From: Silene latifolia
Lineage: Eukaryota; Streptophyta; Magnoliopsida; Caryophyllales; Caryophyllaceae
Direction of reading: 5' to 3'
NCBI RefSeq assembly: GCF_048544455.1
Contig: NC_133536.1
Location: forward strand, 166,704,825 to 166,768,824
Length of the DNA: 64,000 nt
The translations under genes were made by a program, and so were the position numbers. This document shows positions 36,138 through 48,124 of the stretch, piece after piece. Numbering within the stretch: position 1 is the stretch's first letter; each line of letters opens with the position of its first letter. Below the pieces are notes generated by a model that made no database searches, was not told where the DNA came from, and worked only from the letters and a program-made list of their open reading frames with translations.

Positions 36138-37571
36138 TGATACGTGCATTTTATATAGTCCTTTTAGGCCTTTTTATGCACGTATTTCTATGTTATTATC
36201 GTAGTTTATGCTACGAAATGCCCCGAATATGCTACTTTGGTTTGTTTTGTCTTATATGCAGGAATGAACCAGAAAATAGTGAAATCGAGCCTTTTACCGT
36301 CCGTTTAGCATGCATTTGGAGGAAGAGTGAATTTGGAGCGGGAATGTAGCTATTTTGAGATGCGCAAAGAAGAAAGATAGCTAGGCGAGCAAAGGAAGAA
36401 CTTCAAATTGCTAGTGCCTACTTTGAAGAGCTATATCTCGAGTTCTAAAACAGATATTCAGGTGATTCCAATTGGAGATGAAAGCTTGTCCTCTTAGCTT
36501 TCCAACGCCACCGGAATTGCCCTGTTTGCCCAAGTAACGAAGAAATGACAGCCGTTTGAAGTTCAGTGCGCAAAGCAGGAAAAGTACTCGATCGAGTAGA
36601 TAATCACTCGATCGAGTACTAGCTACAGCGAGAAGATATTAGTCGAGAATAATTAGATTATATCTTAGTTTTATCTTATAATTAGATCAATAATAATTAT
36701 CTCTCATTATATAAGAGATACTAAGTTAGACCTAAAGTATTCATTCATTCCCTGGAGTCAGTAGAGGGAACGGACGACTGCTTGTTCTTCAATTCTCTAT
36801 TTTTCGGATCAATTATTGTATTGGTATTATTTATTCTTCTTTAATCTTTTAATCATCTTTATTGCTTGAATTCCTTCTTCCCTTATTTATTATCATAATT
36901 GCTTTTATTCAATCCTTATCAGTTTATCATTATGTTCAGTTTCAATTATTTATTTGTTGTTGTTGTTAATTCGATGGTAGTGAATAGCTAATTTTCTCAT
37001 GTTAAGACTATAGGGGATCCATAATTATGAAGGGAGAGTAATCGATTTATTGGGTTAATGCTGGTATTGTCTTTGTTGGTTAAATGCTGCAGTTAATTGT
37101 ATCCGTCTGATTGAGTCGACGCAATTAGACCTATAATTCTTAGTGATCCTCGACCTGGACCGAAAGGTTGGAAGAGGCAAGACTAGTAGCGAACAATAGG
37201 GTATTGCAGTGAGTGCGAAAGTTAAGCTGTTTACACTTTAGGGTGAATTAAGGACCGAAAGGTGACATTCGTTACCCCTTAGACCGTATTTGCATTGACC
37301 CGAGACCTAGATTACTTGACCGGATGATTATGGTGAACCGTCTGTCTTAGCTGTTCCTCTTTATCTGTTTTCTCCCTTCTTTTTATTCCCCTCTTCCTTA
37401 TTCTCTTTAGTCAGAAATCATATTCAAACCCCCACATTGTGACCCGTACTCATAGACTAAAATTAGACAGATAAATCTCATTTTTGCCTCCCTGTGGAGA
37501 TCGACCCTACTTGCCGCTGACTTCTGTTAGTTGTAACATAGGTTTATTTTTGATACCTGACGACGGTATCA
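36138..37571 (+). mobile_element. Family E solo LTR with 5-bp target duplication
   Basis: 1,434 bp, TGATACGTGCATTTT to GACGGTATCA, flanked by ttttc at 36133-36137 and 37572-37576. Removing it rejoins the Gag-protease reading of element F. CTCGATCGAG words at 36589-36620 lie upstream of a TATATAAG word near 36708. Confidence 0.9.
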
Positions 37572-38135
37572 TTTTCTATTCCGTGCATGGTGGATAATGT
37601 GAGTATCAAGAAGGTACTTTGTGATCTTAGTGCTAGTGTTAGCATACCATTGCTTCCGATTGCAAGGAAGGTTGGTTCGCATGATATGATACCCACTTCT
37701 ATGACCTTGAAACTAGCCGATAGGTCGATACAAAGACTAATGGGGGTAATTGAAGATATTCCAGTTAATGTGGGCAATTTCTATATTCCGGTGGACTTTG
37801 TGGTTCTAGACATTTCGGAAGACCAACAAACTCCTATTATCCTTGGGAGGCCCTTCTTGGCAACCGGGGATGTCAACATAAGTGTTACGGAAGGGAAACT
37901 CACTTTCAAAGTGGGACAAAATGTGGTAGAATTTTCCTTGACCGGGGCTATGTCACAACCAATTTTTAAGAGTGTCTATTTGGTAGACATGTTAGAAGAA
38001 GTGATTGAAAATATAAAGGATAAATGCTCAGGAGAGCATTTGGACGAAGACTATGAGGCTTTACCACCACTCCTTCATGAAGATGAGGGTAAGAACCCTC
38101 CAAAGGTAGATCTCAAACCTTTACCCCTCCCTTGA
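37572..38135 (+). pseudogene. Athila-like protease of element F
   Basis: ALCDLGAS is the usual active-site block; here it reads VLCDLSAS, so the Gly after Asp-Leu is Ser (GGT to AGT). The flanking family motifs are present: LKLADRSIQRLMGVIEDIPV, PVDFVVLDI and TPIILGRPFLATGD. The frame is open for 182 codons and then ends before RT. Confidence 0.75.
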
Positions 38136-39640
38136 GTATGCCTACCTTGATGAGGCAAACTCCTTCCCCGTTATCATTAATGCGAACCTAATGGCATCTC
38201 AAAAGGAAAAACTTTTAAATGTCCTCAAAGAAACAAGAAAGCCATTGGGTATAGCCTTGATGATCTCACGGGAACCGATCCTCGAATATGCATGCACCGC
38301 ATCACACTTGAGGATGGATTCACTCCTTCCGCTCAACCTATGAGGAGGTTGAATGAGAAATTGAAGGAGGTGGTATGGAAGGAAGTTGATAAGTTGCTTG
38401 CGGCCTGAATTATATACTCCATCTCGGGAAGCGATTGGGTAAGCCCGGTTCAAATTATCCCCAAAAAGGGCGGTATGACCGTTGTTGAGAATGAGGAAGG
38501 TGAACACATATCCATCCGACCGGTCACGGGATGGAGAATGTGTATTGATTATCGGAATCTCAATTCCGCCTCAATCAAGGATCACTTCCCCTTACCATTT
38601 ATCGATCAAATGCTCGAGAGACTTGAAAACCACGAGTAATTTTGCTTCCTTGACGAGTATTTCGGGTTCTTCCAAATACCCATACACCCGACTGATCAAA
38701 CAAAAACTACTTTCACTTGTCCTTATGGTGTCTTTGGATATCGAAGAATGCCGTTTGGACTTTGCAATGCTCCTGGGATATTTCAAAGAGCTATGATGTC
38801 TATCTTTTTAAATTACATTGAGAAGTCCATGGAGGTGTTTATGGACGACTTTAGTGTCCATGGCACCTCATTTGATGATTGTTTGAAGAACCTCTCTCAA
38901 GTGCTCCAAACTTGCATCCAATATAACCTCAAGTTGAATTGGGAAAAATGCCATTTCATGGTGCAAGAGGGGGTGGTTCTTGGTCATGTTATTTCTAAGA
39001 AAGGGATCCAAGTGGACAAGGCTGAAGTTGAGGTGATTGAGAAACTTCCCCCATCCACCAATGTCAAGGGTGTGAGGCGTTTTTTGGGTCATGCTAGGTT
39101 CTACCGAAGGTTTATCAAAGATTTTGCAAAAATTGCCAAACCCCTCACCTCACTTCTTGCCAAGGACACTCTATTTATATTTGATGAATCTTGTTTTGAA
39201 AACTTTTGTAGGCTCAACCAAGCCTTGGTATCAGCTCCAATAGTGCAACCACCCAATTGGGACCTCCCCTTCGAGTTGATGTGTGATGCAAGTGATTTTG
39301 CATTGGGGGAGGTCTTGGGTCGAAGATAAGACAAGAAGCTTCATGTTATTGCCTATGTGAGCAAGACCTTGGATAATTCCCAATATAACTACACTACCAC
39401 GGAGAAATAAATGTTGGCGGTGGTGTATGCTTTTGAGAAGTTCCGGCCTTACCTTCTATGTTCTAAGGTAATTTTTTACATAGATCACACCGCTATCAAG
39501 CAAATTATGGTCACGAAGGATGCTAAGCCGAGATTGATACGTTGGGTATTGTTGCTATAAGAGTTTGATGTCACAATCAAGGACAAACCGAGCTCCGAAA
39601 ATGTTGTTGCGGATCACTTGTCAAGGTTGACAAAAGAAGC
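38136..39640 (+). pseudogene. Reverse transcriptase and RNase H of element F
   Basis: RT motifs in order: TGWRMCIDYRNLN (about 38526), FPLPFIDQMLERL (38590), CPYGVFGYRRMPFGLCNAP (38718-38774), VFMDDFSVHG with the catalytic Asp pair (about 38838) and LGHVISKKGIQVDK (38980). RNase H follows with FELMCDASDFALG (39270), LHVIAYVSKTLDN (39342) and ENVVADHLSRL (39600). Stops lie at about 38407, 38637, 39327, 39407 and 39558, with frame changes before 38300. Catalytic residues are kept, but the product cannot be made whole. Confidence 0.8.
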
Positions 39641-39689
39641 ATGAGGAGATGTTGATGATGGGATACCCATTGATGAATGGCTATCCGAT

Positions 39690-40935
39690 GACTCTATCTT
39701 AGCTATCACGCACTCCGACCCTTGGTATGCGGATATTGCTAATTACTTGAGTTCTAGCTTTATTCCGGAAGAACTTGACAACTAAGCTAGGAAGAAGTTG
39801 AGATATGAGTCAAGGAGGTATGTTTGGGAAGATCTTTCTTATATAAGAGATGCAATGATGGAATATATAGAAGATGTGTCACTCATGAATAAGGGAAATC
39901 AATCCTTCAAACTTCCTATGCTACCACATATGGAGGCCATTTATCCACCTCTAGGACCCAAGCTCGGGTTCTTCATTGTGGATTTTATTGGCCCTCCTTA
40001 TTTAAGGATGCTTATGCTTTGGTCAACTCTTGTGATCTTGCCAAAGAAAAGGTAACATTGGGAGGCGAGATGAGATGCCTCTAAATAAGATTTTGGACGT
40101 TGAACTCTTTGATGTATGTGGTGTGTACTTTATGGGACCGTTTCCATCCTCATTTGGCAACCAATACATTTTGGATGCGGTGGATTACGTGTCCAGGTCG
40201 ATAGAAGCTATTGGCGCCCCTACTAACGATTCACGAGTGGTTTTCAAACTCTTCAAGGAGTACATATTCTCACGCTTTGGAGTACCTATGGTCGTCATAA
40301 GTGATGGTGGGTCGCATTTCATCAACCGCACCATTTATGCTTTGCTCAAGAAATATGGCGTCAGACACAAAGTGGCTCTTGCCTACCACCCCCAAACCAA
40401 CGGGCAAGTGGAGGTGTCAAATAGACAAATCAAGGCTATTCTAGAGCGTGTGGTGAATAAGTCTAGGAAATATTGGAGCACCAAACTCAATGATGTGCTA
40501 GGGGCTCTAAGGACCGTCTACAAGACCCCGATAGGCACCATTATCCATCACTTGGTCTTTGGAAAGTCTTGTCACCTATCTCATGAGATGGAACACCGAG
40601 CAAGATGGGCTCTAAAAGTGCTCAACTATGACTTGGATGAAGCGGGAAACAAGCGGTTCCTCCAACTCAATGAGCTAGATGAGTTAGGTTGGATGCTTAT
40701 GATAACGCCAAACTCTACAAGGAGTAGACTAAGCAATGACACGATTCTAAGATTGCAAGAAAAGAGATATGTGTATGGGGACAAGGTTCTACTTTTCAAC
40801 TCCCGATTTCAATTATTCCCCGGGAAGTTGAGATCCCGATGGTCGGGACCCTTTGAGGTAGTGACCGTGTTTCCCTATGGATCATTTGAATTGAAGAACA
40901 AAAAGGGTGAATGCTTCAAAGTGAATGGGCAATAA
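39690..40935 (+). pseudogene. Integrase of element F
   Basis: The zinc-binding part lies at 39920-40070 in shifted frames (YGGHLSTSRT, then a CxxC whose second Cys is displaced by a 1-nt insertion near 40034). The catalytic core is open from 40075: [37 protein letters not shown] and [12 protein letters not shown], covering the D-D-E residues. The C-terminus ([28 protein letters not shown]) is typical of Athila/Tat integrases. There is no chromodomain. Confidence 0.8.
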
Positions 40936-41349
40936 GTGAAGTTCTTTTATGAGGGTTAACCTATTGAGACCCGAGGTGAAGTTGAGTTAGAAGACTCCCC
41001 ACCCTTGGGGGATGAGTAATTTTGTTCATGAACAAGTAATGGTTTGGTGGAGTTCTACACGAACCACCATTTGTACATAGCATGCATTTAGGTAGAAAAT
41101 GGGAGAATTGAAATAATCTTACTTGGCAATTTGAATTGGTGACGGGTTGTCATTTCGAAGAAGATCGGGGTTCGATGGAGAACACGAGCATAACCTTCAA
41201 TTGGCTAAATCCCGATTTGATGTGTAGGCTCGAAAAGAGAAAACACGTATTTCGAGGCCAATTAGAGAAGTGGTTTTTAAATTTAAAGGAAAAATGAAGA
41301 ACGCACGAGGTAATGTACTCCCAGCCTGTGGGCAGGCAGCCTACCCATG
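40936..41349 (+). other. 3' untranslated region of element F with conserved block
   Basis: TTTGGTGGAGTTCT...AACCACCATTTGTA at 41042-41076 matches the post-ORF1 block of elements A and B and can fold as TGGTGG/CCACCA. A ccagcctg/caggcagcc word pair near 41320-41345 recalls the motif cluster of the F LTR. The region is cut by element G at 41350. Confidence 0.6.
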
Positions 41350-41500
41350 TGATGAGTCGTATTTTGGTTACATTTTTCCCCGCGTTTATACCTAATTCCG
41401 ACTCGATTTTGTGTGCTTAATTGTCTAATAAGCTCAATTAATTCTATTTTATAATAATTAGTCCTATTAGTTTATAATTAATATTTAATTGTATTTATGT

Positions 41501-41583
<83 letters not shown>
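41501..41583. repeat. (ATA)n/(ATT)n hairpin microsatellite in G LTR
   Basis: About 20 bp of ATA units pass directly into about 60 bp of ATT units, so the two arms can pair. Confidence 0.9.
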
Positions 41584-41584
<1 letters not shown>

Positions 41585-41734
41585 TAATTTAATGTGCAGG
41601 CAAGACGGGAAAGTGAGGCGGAAGAGCAAGACGAGATTATGAGAAGAAATGGCGGAGGTGAAAATAGGCTAAAGCATGGAAAAATAAACTAAGTAAAAGA
41701 GCAGCTGCTAATTTCAGACGGTCTTTGCTGAGCT

Positions 41735-42345
41735 TTTACTACCACCTCCAGCCACCGTGGCAGCCACCACTCACCACCAATGACCTCCCCCTACGTCCAC
41801 CATCATATTCCACCCACCCATGACCACCGTCTGCCACCACACCAGCCACCACGACCTCACCTTTCCCCCTAGCCATAAACGAAAAAATAAAGCAAACAAT
41901 GTTGTGACCATCTTAAGCCACCACCACCTCAGCCACCGTGGACCACCAAGTCCACCATCATGCCCAGAGTGCCGGCAACCCCTATCAGCCACTGACGGCC
42001 ACCGTGAGTGGACCCAACATCCTCCACGGCCTCCTCTTTGAAGCCCTCGCGCGCCTCCCTTGTTTCTCTATGCCGGCCCACCGGTAGCCACACACCAATT
42101 TTGCTCCTTTTTGTCAATGTCTCGCTACCGGCATAGGCACCGGCAGCCGACATGCCGGCACAAAGCTCCCATCTCAATATCTCGCATCAATTTTGGTTCT
42201 TCCTACCGGTTGCCCTACTACCGGTCCACCGACATACGAAAACCATCATCAATTTCTGCTCCTCGCTTCAATGTGCTCGCTCGGTGCCCGGGCCGGTCGT
42301 CCGCCGACCCCCCCCTACTCTGTTTTCCCCCTGTTTTTGACGGGT
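41735..42345. other. GC-rich CCA/CCGG segment in G LTR
   Basis: The sequence is dominated by ccaccacc, ccaccgt and ccggt words, unlike the AT-rich LTR around it. Several short ORFs open on both strands because of this composition; none shows a domain. It lies upstream of the LTR TATA box. It may be captured host sequence or an expanded U3 motif cluster. Confidence 0.5.
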
Positions 42346-42398
42346 AGGAGTATGTTGTGCGTGGATGAGTTTTGCTTTGGAGGATTAGTAGAGTGTTG

Positions 42399-42475
42399 AT
42401 TATTATTAGTATTTTTATTTTTATTATTATTATTATTATTAGTTTAATAATATTATTATTATTCTTATTATTAGT
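42399..42475. repeat. Second ATT/AAT microsatellite in G LTR
   Basis: TTA-type units with a short AATAAT interruption, just upstream of the TATA box. Confidence 0.85.
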
Positions 42476-42501
42476 TGGTAATGTTGGTAGTATTATACTA
42501 G

Positions 42502-42509
42502 TATAAAAG
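42502..42509 (+). promoter_or_regulatory. TATA box of element G LTR
   Basis: TATAAAAG about 30 bp after the second microsatellite. Confidence 0.55.
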
Positions 42510-43919
42510 GGAGTACACACAAGAGATCAATACACACCACCTTAGAATTAGACAACCAATTAGACTAGTTAGATTATTTTCCTTTCTAAATATTTTGTAG
42601 AACCCTAAATTTATTTTCCCCTCTCTCAATTTTCCTCTTACCTAAGTTGTAATCTTTACTCAAAAATTAATACAATTGTTATCTTGTTTTGTCCAAGTTC
42701 TTCATTTCATCAATTCAAGTTTCCATGTTGTTGGTATAATTCTCCCTCTTATTTCTCTCCTTTAATTTCATTTATTTACATTTACCTTCCTTCAAATTTT
42801 GTTTAATTGTTTGTGTTTGATTTCTTCTCTTTTGTTGTTGGATTATAATTCTCCATCTCTTGTTCTTCTTCTTCATGTTGGTAGTTGATACTTCTCACCC
42901 AAAGATTGAATCTTTGAGTTGTTGAGTCAAAGTTTGTCCCTTTTACATTAATCATTTCTTACTTAGCTTAATTTTGTTTGTTCATCATAGTTTTGTTGGT
43001 TCTATTGCTTGTTAAATTGTAGTATTCAATCTCATACTATGTCTATGGATAAAGAATCCATCTTTACTAATTATCTTGTCTTACTAAAAATGATTAGCGA
43101 GTAGTCCTTTAACTAGGACTCGGTTTGACCCAACATGAGTAATTTGCTTGATTGATACCCATTAAAAGGTAGTTGTTGGGAAGGATTAGTAAAGGTAGAC
43201 TAGAGGGTTGATTTTGTGAAGTGGTCAATTTTGGGTAATGTTGATTTGTGACCCTTGTCCACCAATGAAAGTTGGTTAGGTCGGGAATCGGGTACCCGGA
43301 AATTGGTCATATTGCTAACCTAGGTTGAGACCGAAAGGGAGAACCAAGGGAGGGCACCTCTAGACTAGCGTTTGAATTCGACCTTCGAGAGAAGGAGTTG
43401 GATGACCCGGAAAATGATGAGGGATTGATGGACTTAGGAGATGCTAGGATACCTTAAAGAACTGCACATTTCTAGGGTATTCGAGGCCTCTACCTTAGGA
43501 TTCCGACCTCCGAGACCGAAAGGGAGGGGGGTTGGGAGAACTAGTGTCCTAATGCGAACCCGAGAGGGAGGTATTAGGCGAATTAGAGCCATCTCCTCTT
43601 TACATATCACCCCAATAACTAGTTAAGGGAATCATGATGATGAATTATGAATTGTTGGTGAATATCGCGTCCTAGGCTTTTAACCCCTTGAATTACATAA
43701 TTTTCATTTGCTTGCTTTATTTCCATAATTAGTTCAATTGCATTTTAGTTTATTTAGTCTAGTTGATTAGGTAAATTTCCTTCTCAATTATTGTTGACTT
43801 AGCTAAACAAAAAGATTTAAAATGATTAATATTCTCCCATACTCCTTGTGGATTCGACCCTTAATTAGTGCAACGAACTCGTTCACTTGCGAGGTTAAGA
43901 TTTGATACCATCAAGTTTT

Positions 43920-43937
43920 TGGCGCCGTTGCCAGGGA
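43920..43937 (+). other. Primer binding site of element G (tRNA-Asp)
   Basis: TGGCGCCGTTGCCAGGGA, one change from the site in element F, 6 bp after the LTR. Confidence 0.9.
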
Positions 43938-44012
43938 GCAAAGGCTAGATATTAATCGTTTTATTCTAGTTTAGACAAGGTCTTTCTTTGTTACTAATCC
44001 TTTTCTTGAGTA

Positions 44013-45516
44013 GTGGAAGGTGTTTTAGAAGAACCGGGTAATCTTCAGTTCTTTGAGAATCCATTTGGAATTCCCCGAAGAACTAACAATGGTCGCGGTT
44101 CCTATGAGGGACAATTTAGCTCCAAAGAAGGTGGTGAATCCTAGTATTGTCAAGCCACCTATACAAGCAAATAATTTCGATGTGAAGGCTACTTTAATGC
44201 AACTAGTCCAAGGAAACCAATTCGGAGGGGGAGCTACCGAAAACCCCAATGAACATCTTAATGATTTCTTGGATAGTTGTGACATGTTTAAAGCAAATGG
44301 AGTATCGGAGGATGCAATCCGCCGTATGCTTTTTCCATATTCCTTGAGGGGCAGTGCTAAGGAATGGTTGAAGAGTTGTGAGGCCGATTCACTTAGGACT
44401 TGGGATGATGTCTTCTAGGCCTTCTTGAACAAGTATTTCCCACCGCAAAGGACCGGAAGAATCAAGGGTGAGCTTCAAGGCTTGACCCAACATGATGATG
44501 AGACCTTTTATGAGGCGTGGGAAAGGTATAAAGGACTAAAAAGTTTGTGCCCCCATCATGGGATCGGAGATGATGAGTTGATAAACAACTTCTATGAGGG
44601 GTTGAACAATGAAATGAAAATGAATCTAGGCTCCGGCTCGGGAAAAGGGGCGCTTGACAAAATTGATCACAAGACGGCCAAGGAGCTTATTGAGGAACTG
44701 GCATCCCGTACTTTTCATTGGAATAATGACCTCCACAAAAGGAAAGGGAAATCCAAAGTGGAATCCACAAACAATGTGGAAGTTACGGGATTGATAGAGG
44801 AGCTCAAGCAACAAATTGCTTTGTTGAACTCTAGTAACACCTCAAGAAACTCTTCATCAAATTGGTCTCAAGTGTATTGTTGTGAGATTTGTGGAGATCA
44901 AGGGCATCCACCAAATGAATGTCCTTTAATGATGGGAGAGACAAATTGTATGGAGCAAGTGAATGGAGTGTGGGAATCAAGTCCGACTAGACAAGCTTTC
45001 AACAACAATCAATACCATCCCGGAATGAGAACCCACCCAAATTCTTCCCACGGCTCACAAAATGTCCAAAACTCCACTTTCCATCAAAAACAACAATTTA
45101 CACCAAATTTCCAAGCCCAAAAGCAAAATCCCACCTTTCAACCAAGACCACCATTTCAACCACTTAATCAACCCACCCAACAACCATTTCACCAAAATTC
45201 CTAACCTCTCCAACAATCCACCCAACCCAAAACAAACATGGAGCTCATGATGGAGCAATTGATGAATACTCAAATCCAATTCATTGCTCACTCTAACCAA
45301 AGGCAAGAGGAGGCCACGTCTTCTATCAACCAACTAAGGACTCAAATGCAAGTCTCCCAAAGAATGACGGATAATCAAATCTCTCAATTGGCTTCTCAAA
45401 TAAGTCAATTTCAAGCCTCAAATGGAATGTTTACGGGTAAAATCGAGGAGAACCCAAAGACCATTAATGTTATACATTTGAGGAGTGGTAGGGAGTTGGA
45501 AGACCGGTGTTCATAA
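44013..45516 (+). pseudogene. Athila-like Gag of element G
   Basis: The probable start lies near 44013 (VLEEPGNLQFFENPFGIPRR), with a frame change near 44090. The frame from 44053 holds FGGGATENPNEHLNDFLDSC, RMLFPYSLRGSAKEWLKS and FYEAWERYKGLKSLCPHHG, the Retrotrans_gag domain. A zinc knuckle CEICGDQGHPPNEC lies at about 44883-44924. A Gln/Pro/Asn-rich part and TINVIHLRSGREL (45460-45500) follow. In-frame stops are TAG at 44416-44418, TAA at 45202-45204 and TAA at 45514-45516; otherwise the frame is continuous, so decay is modest. Confidence 0.8.
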
Positions 45517-46662
45517 AGAGGAAAAAATGACGCAAACCGAAAGTTGTGGTTGAACCACCAAAAGTGGTTGAAGATGATCTTGTGAAAGTTGTTGTGGAAA
45601 CTCCCATGGTAGTTGATGAACCTACCAAGATTGTTGAAGAACCCAAGTAACAAGTCGTGAGACCATATGTGCCACCAATCCCTTTCCCTCAAAGGTTGGC
45701 AAGATCAAAGCTTGAGCAAAAGTATGGGAAATTCATGCACAAGATGAAAGGTGTGAACATCACCATGCCTTTTATTGATGCCATCAAGGAGATACCCGCA
45801 TAAGGAAAATTCTTGAAGGAGTTGATTTCCAACAAAAACTCCTTGAGTCCAACAACAACGGTGAATTTATCCAAGGAATGTAGTGAAATCTTAATGAATG
45901 GGTTGCCCCAAAAGCTTGAAGATCCGGGTAGTTTTTCTATCCCATGCACAATTGGATCCATTCAAATAGAGAGGGCCCTATGTGATTTGGGAGCTAGCAT
46001 TAGCCTAATGCCTCTCAAGATTTTAAAGAAGTTGAAGGGATTTGAGCTCTCACCTAAAAGAGTATCTTTGCAACTCGCGGATAGATCGGTGAGGTATCCA
46101 ATTGGCCTAGTGGAGGATGTTCCAGTCAAGGTGGGAAAACTTGTGATACCTTGCGATTTCTATGTGATGGATATTCCCGAGGATTCCAAAATTCCAATCA
46201 TCCTAGGGCTCCCATGCCTTGCTACCGGAGGTGCTATGATCGATGTTAAGAATGGCAAACTATCTCTTCAAGTTGGTGATGACAAGATAGAATTCTCGTT
46301 GGAAAATTCCATGAAATCTCCTTCTATGAGCGACTCTTGTTGTAGAATGGATGTGTTGGAGGATTGTTTATCCAACAAACAAGGAGGGAAATGGAGGTGA
46401 TCTTGTGTTGAGAGTAGATGTTAAAGGACATTTGGGTGAAGATGACTCAAGAGAAGATGAATTTGAAAACCAAATTAATGATGAGATTGAATCATTCTTG
46501 AACTCTCCGGATTCATTTGTTCTAAGCTCTTTTGAAGGTGCACCTTGGTCGGATAATTCTTCAAGTGACTGGGAAGCTCAAATTGATGCCTTGGAGGCGG
46601 CTCTCAATGGAAATAGTTCGGGTCAAAAGAAGAGTCAAGAAAATTGGGATAAAAATGACAAC
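45517..46662 (+). pseudogene. Gag-protease region of element G
   Basis: After a frame change near 45500 come a Val/Glu/Pro-rich linker and PYVPPIPFPQRLARSK, then the protease open from 45813 to 46400. The active site ALCDLGASISLMPL is intact, as are LQLADRSVRYPIGLVEDVPV and KIPIILGLPCLATGG. A frameshift near 46365 leads to an acidic linker (46351-46660) that should join RT, but the element is cut at 46662. This is the only gypsy protease in the window with its active-site Gly kept. Confidence 0.75.
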
Positions 46663-47435
46663 TGTGACACCCCGCGATAAAGCGGAAAATATAACTAATA
46701 AATTAAAGCGGAAATTTAAGAGATTTTAAAAACTTTTTATTACAAGTTAAAGATTAAAACGCGGGTGTCAAAAAGAAATGAAACAAATACTACAATAGAC
46801 AAACTTAGGTTATTACAACCCAAGTCAAGAAAGCGGGGAAAAGATATCCCACGAATAAACAAATAAAGGGTTTCTATACTAGCAAACTAAGGTCCAAGGG
46901 TTTAGTTCTCGCTAGCCCACACGTCTTCCCCACGTAAACATCTTCACCACCTGTCATTCATGTAAACATGAATGCCACAGTCAGTGGGGAGTAACTCAAG
47001 GTTCTCCCAGCCACAATAAGTCGAAACACATATAAAAGGGAGCATATTAGAACATCATAAATACAACCATTTGATGCAAGCACTGAGACTAATATTCAAA
47101 CCTGCGTAGTAAATCATAAATAAGGCATATGATACATCCATGTGACACAATCCAACCAAAATGTCATAAATGATAATACAACTATAAACACGATAGAATA
47201 TCATATGTCGCGGATAAACAAGATTACATAATAATACATGTGAATGGAAACCTTAGCCATGAACTTTGAAAGCCAATTAACATATAATACACAAAATGGG
47301 ACTACTAACATCACATAATAAGCAAAGCATCCGGCTCAGAGGCTACCTTTAAAGCATGTCCGAGACATAATTCCTTAAGTACCTTGGCTCAGCGGTTACC
47401 TTTAAAACATGGCCAAATACAACAAATAAGTACAT

Positions 47436-47715
47436 GGGACAGGATTATTAATGTCACATTCATACTTATAGCTTGCATCTCACCATAAGTACAGTTGGGA
47501 ACATCAATCCCGACGATCATATCGCAACTAGAGGGCCTATGGCTCACCCCTAGTATCCGATAGGACCAAGACTCAGGGACGGGATTATTAATGTCACATT
47601 CATACTTATGGCCTGCATCACCATAAGTACGGATAGGAACATCAATCCAGACGATAATATCGTAACTAGAGGGCCTATGGGTCACCTCTGGTATCCGATA
47701 CGACCAAGACTCTTA
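47436..47715. repeat. 141-bp tandem duplication in element H
   Basis: Two units begin gggac(a/g)ggattattaatg at 47436 and 47577. They share 'cacattcatacttat', 'catcaatcc' and 'agagggcctatgg' in the same order, with scattered changes. Confidence 0.85.
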
Positions 47716-47806
47716 CATCCAAACCATGACAATATCTATAACCGAGCAAGACCTTTACTATTCATTAAATATAATTCCCCTGGTAGGACGAAAATGATAA
47801 AACTCA

Positions 47807-48124
47807 CTTGCCAGAACAGCACAAATGGCCAAAATCGTACTTGCCAAAACAGTACAAGTAACCAAAACTACACTTGCCAGAATAGCACAAGTGACCAAAA
47901 TCGTATTTGCCAGAACAACACAAGTAACCAAAACCGCACTTGCCATAACAGCACAAGTGACCAAAATTGTACTTGCCAGAACAGCACAAGTAACCAAAAC
48001 CGCACTTGCCAGAACAGCACAAGTGACCAAAATCGTACTTGCCACAACAGCACAAGTAGGCCAAACCGCACTTGCCAGCACAGCACAAGAAGGCCAAACC
48101 CGTACTTGCCAGAACAGCACAAGT
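47807..48124. repeat. 33-bp minisatellite, about 10 units, in element H
   Basis: Each unit begins cttgccagaacagcacaagt and ends either gaccaaaatcgta or aaccaaaaccgca. The two endings mostly alternate, giving a 66-bp higher-order unit. Because 33 is a multiple of 3, all frames stay open on both strands; the resulting ORFs are not taken as genes. Confidence 0.9.

Larger units (their letters stand above)
31962..41349 (+). mobile_element. Element F: Athila-like Ty3-gypsy element with decayed gag-pol
   Basis: 5' LTR, tRNA-Asp primer site, gag, protease, RT, RNase H and integrase are in gypsy order on the plus strand. It lies in C2 (left flank caagg, 31957-31961). Its 3' untranslated region is cut at 41350 by element G, so its 3' LTR is not in the window. 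An E solo LTR interrupts it between gag and protease. Confidence 0.85.
41350..43913 (+). repeat. 5' LTR of element G
   Basis: 2,564 bp, TGATGAGTCGTATTTTGG to GATACCATCA, longer than the other LTRs here. It contains two trinucleotide runs, a 600-bp GC-rich CCA/CCGG segment (41735-42345) and TATAAAAG at 42502-42509. Confidence 0.8.
41350..46662 (+). mobile_element. Element G: Athila-like gypsy element, cut off after protease
   Basis: 5' LTR, tRNA-Asp primer site, gag and protease on the plus strand. It lies in the 3' untranslated region of F (left flank ccatg, 41345-41349). The right end is at 46662, where element H starts. Confidence 0.8.

Noticed and set aside
41771-42399. Several ORFs on both strands in the G LTR
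   Set aside because: They come from the CCA/CCGG-rich composition, which lacks stop codons; no domain or consistent frame.
47807-48124. Possible CRISPR-like array
   Set aside because: Units are directly joined without unique spacers, and the setting is a plant retrotransposon LTR.
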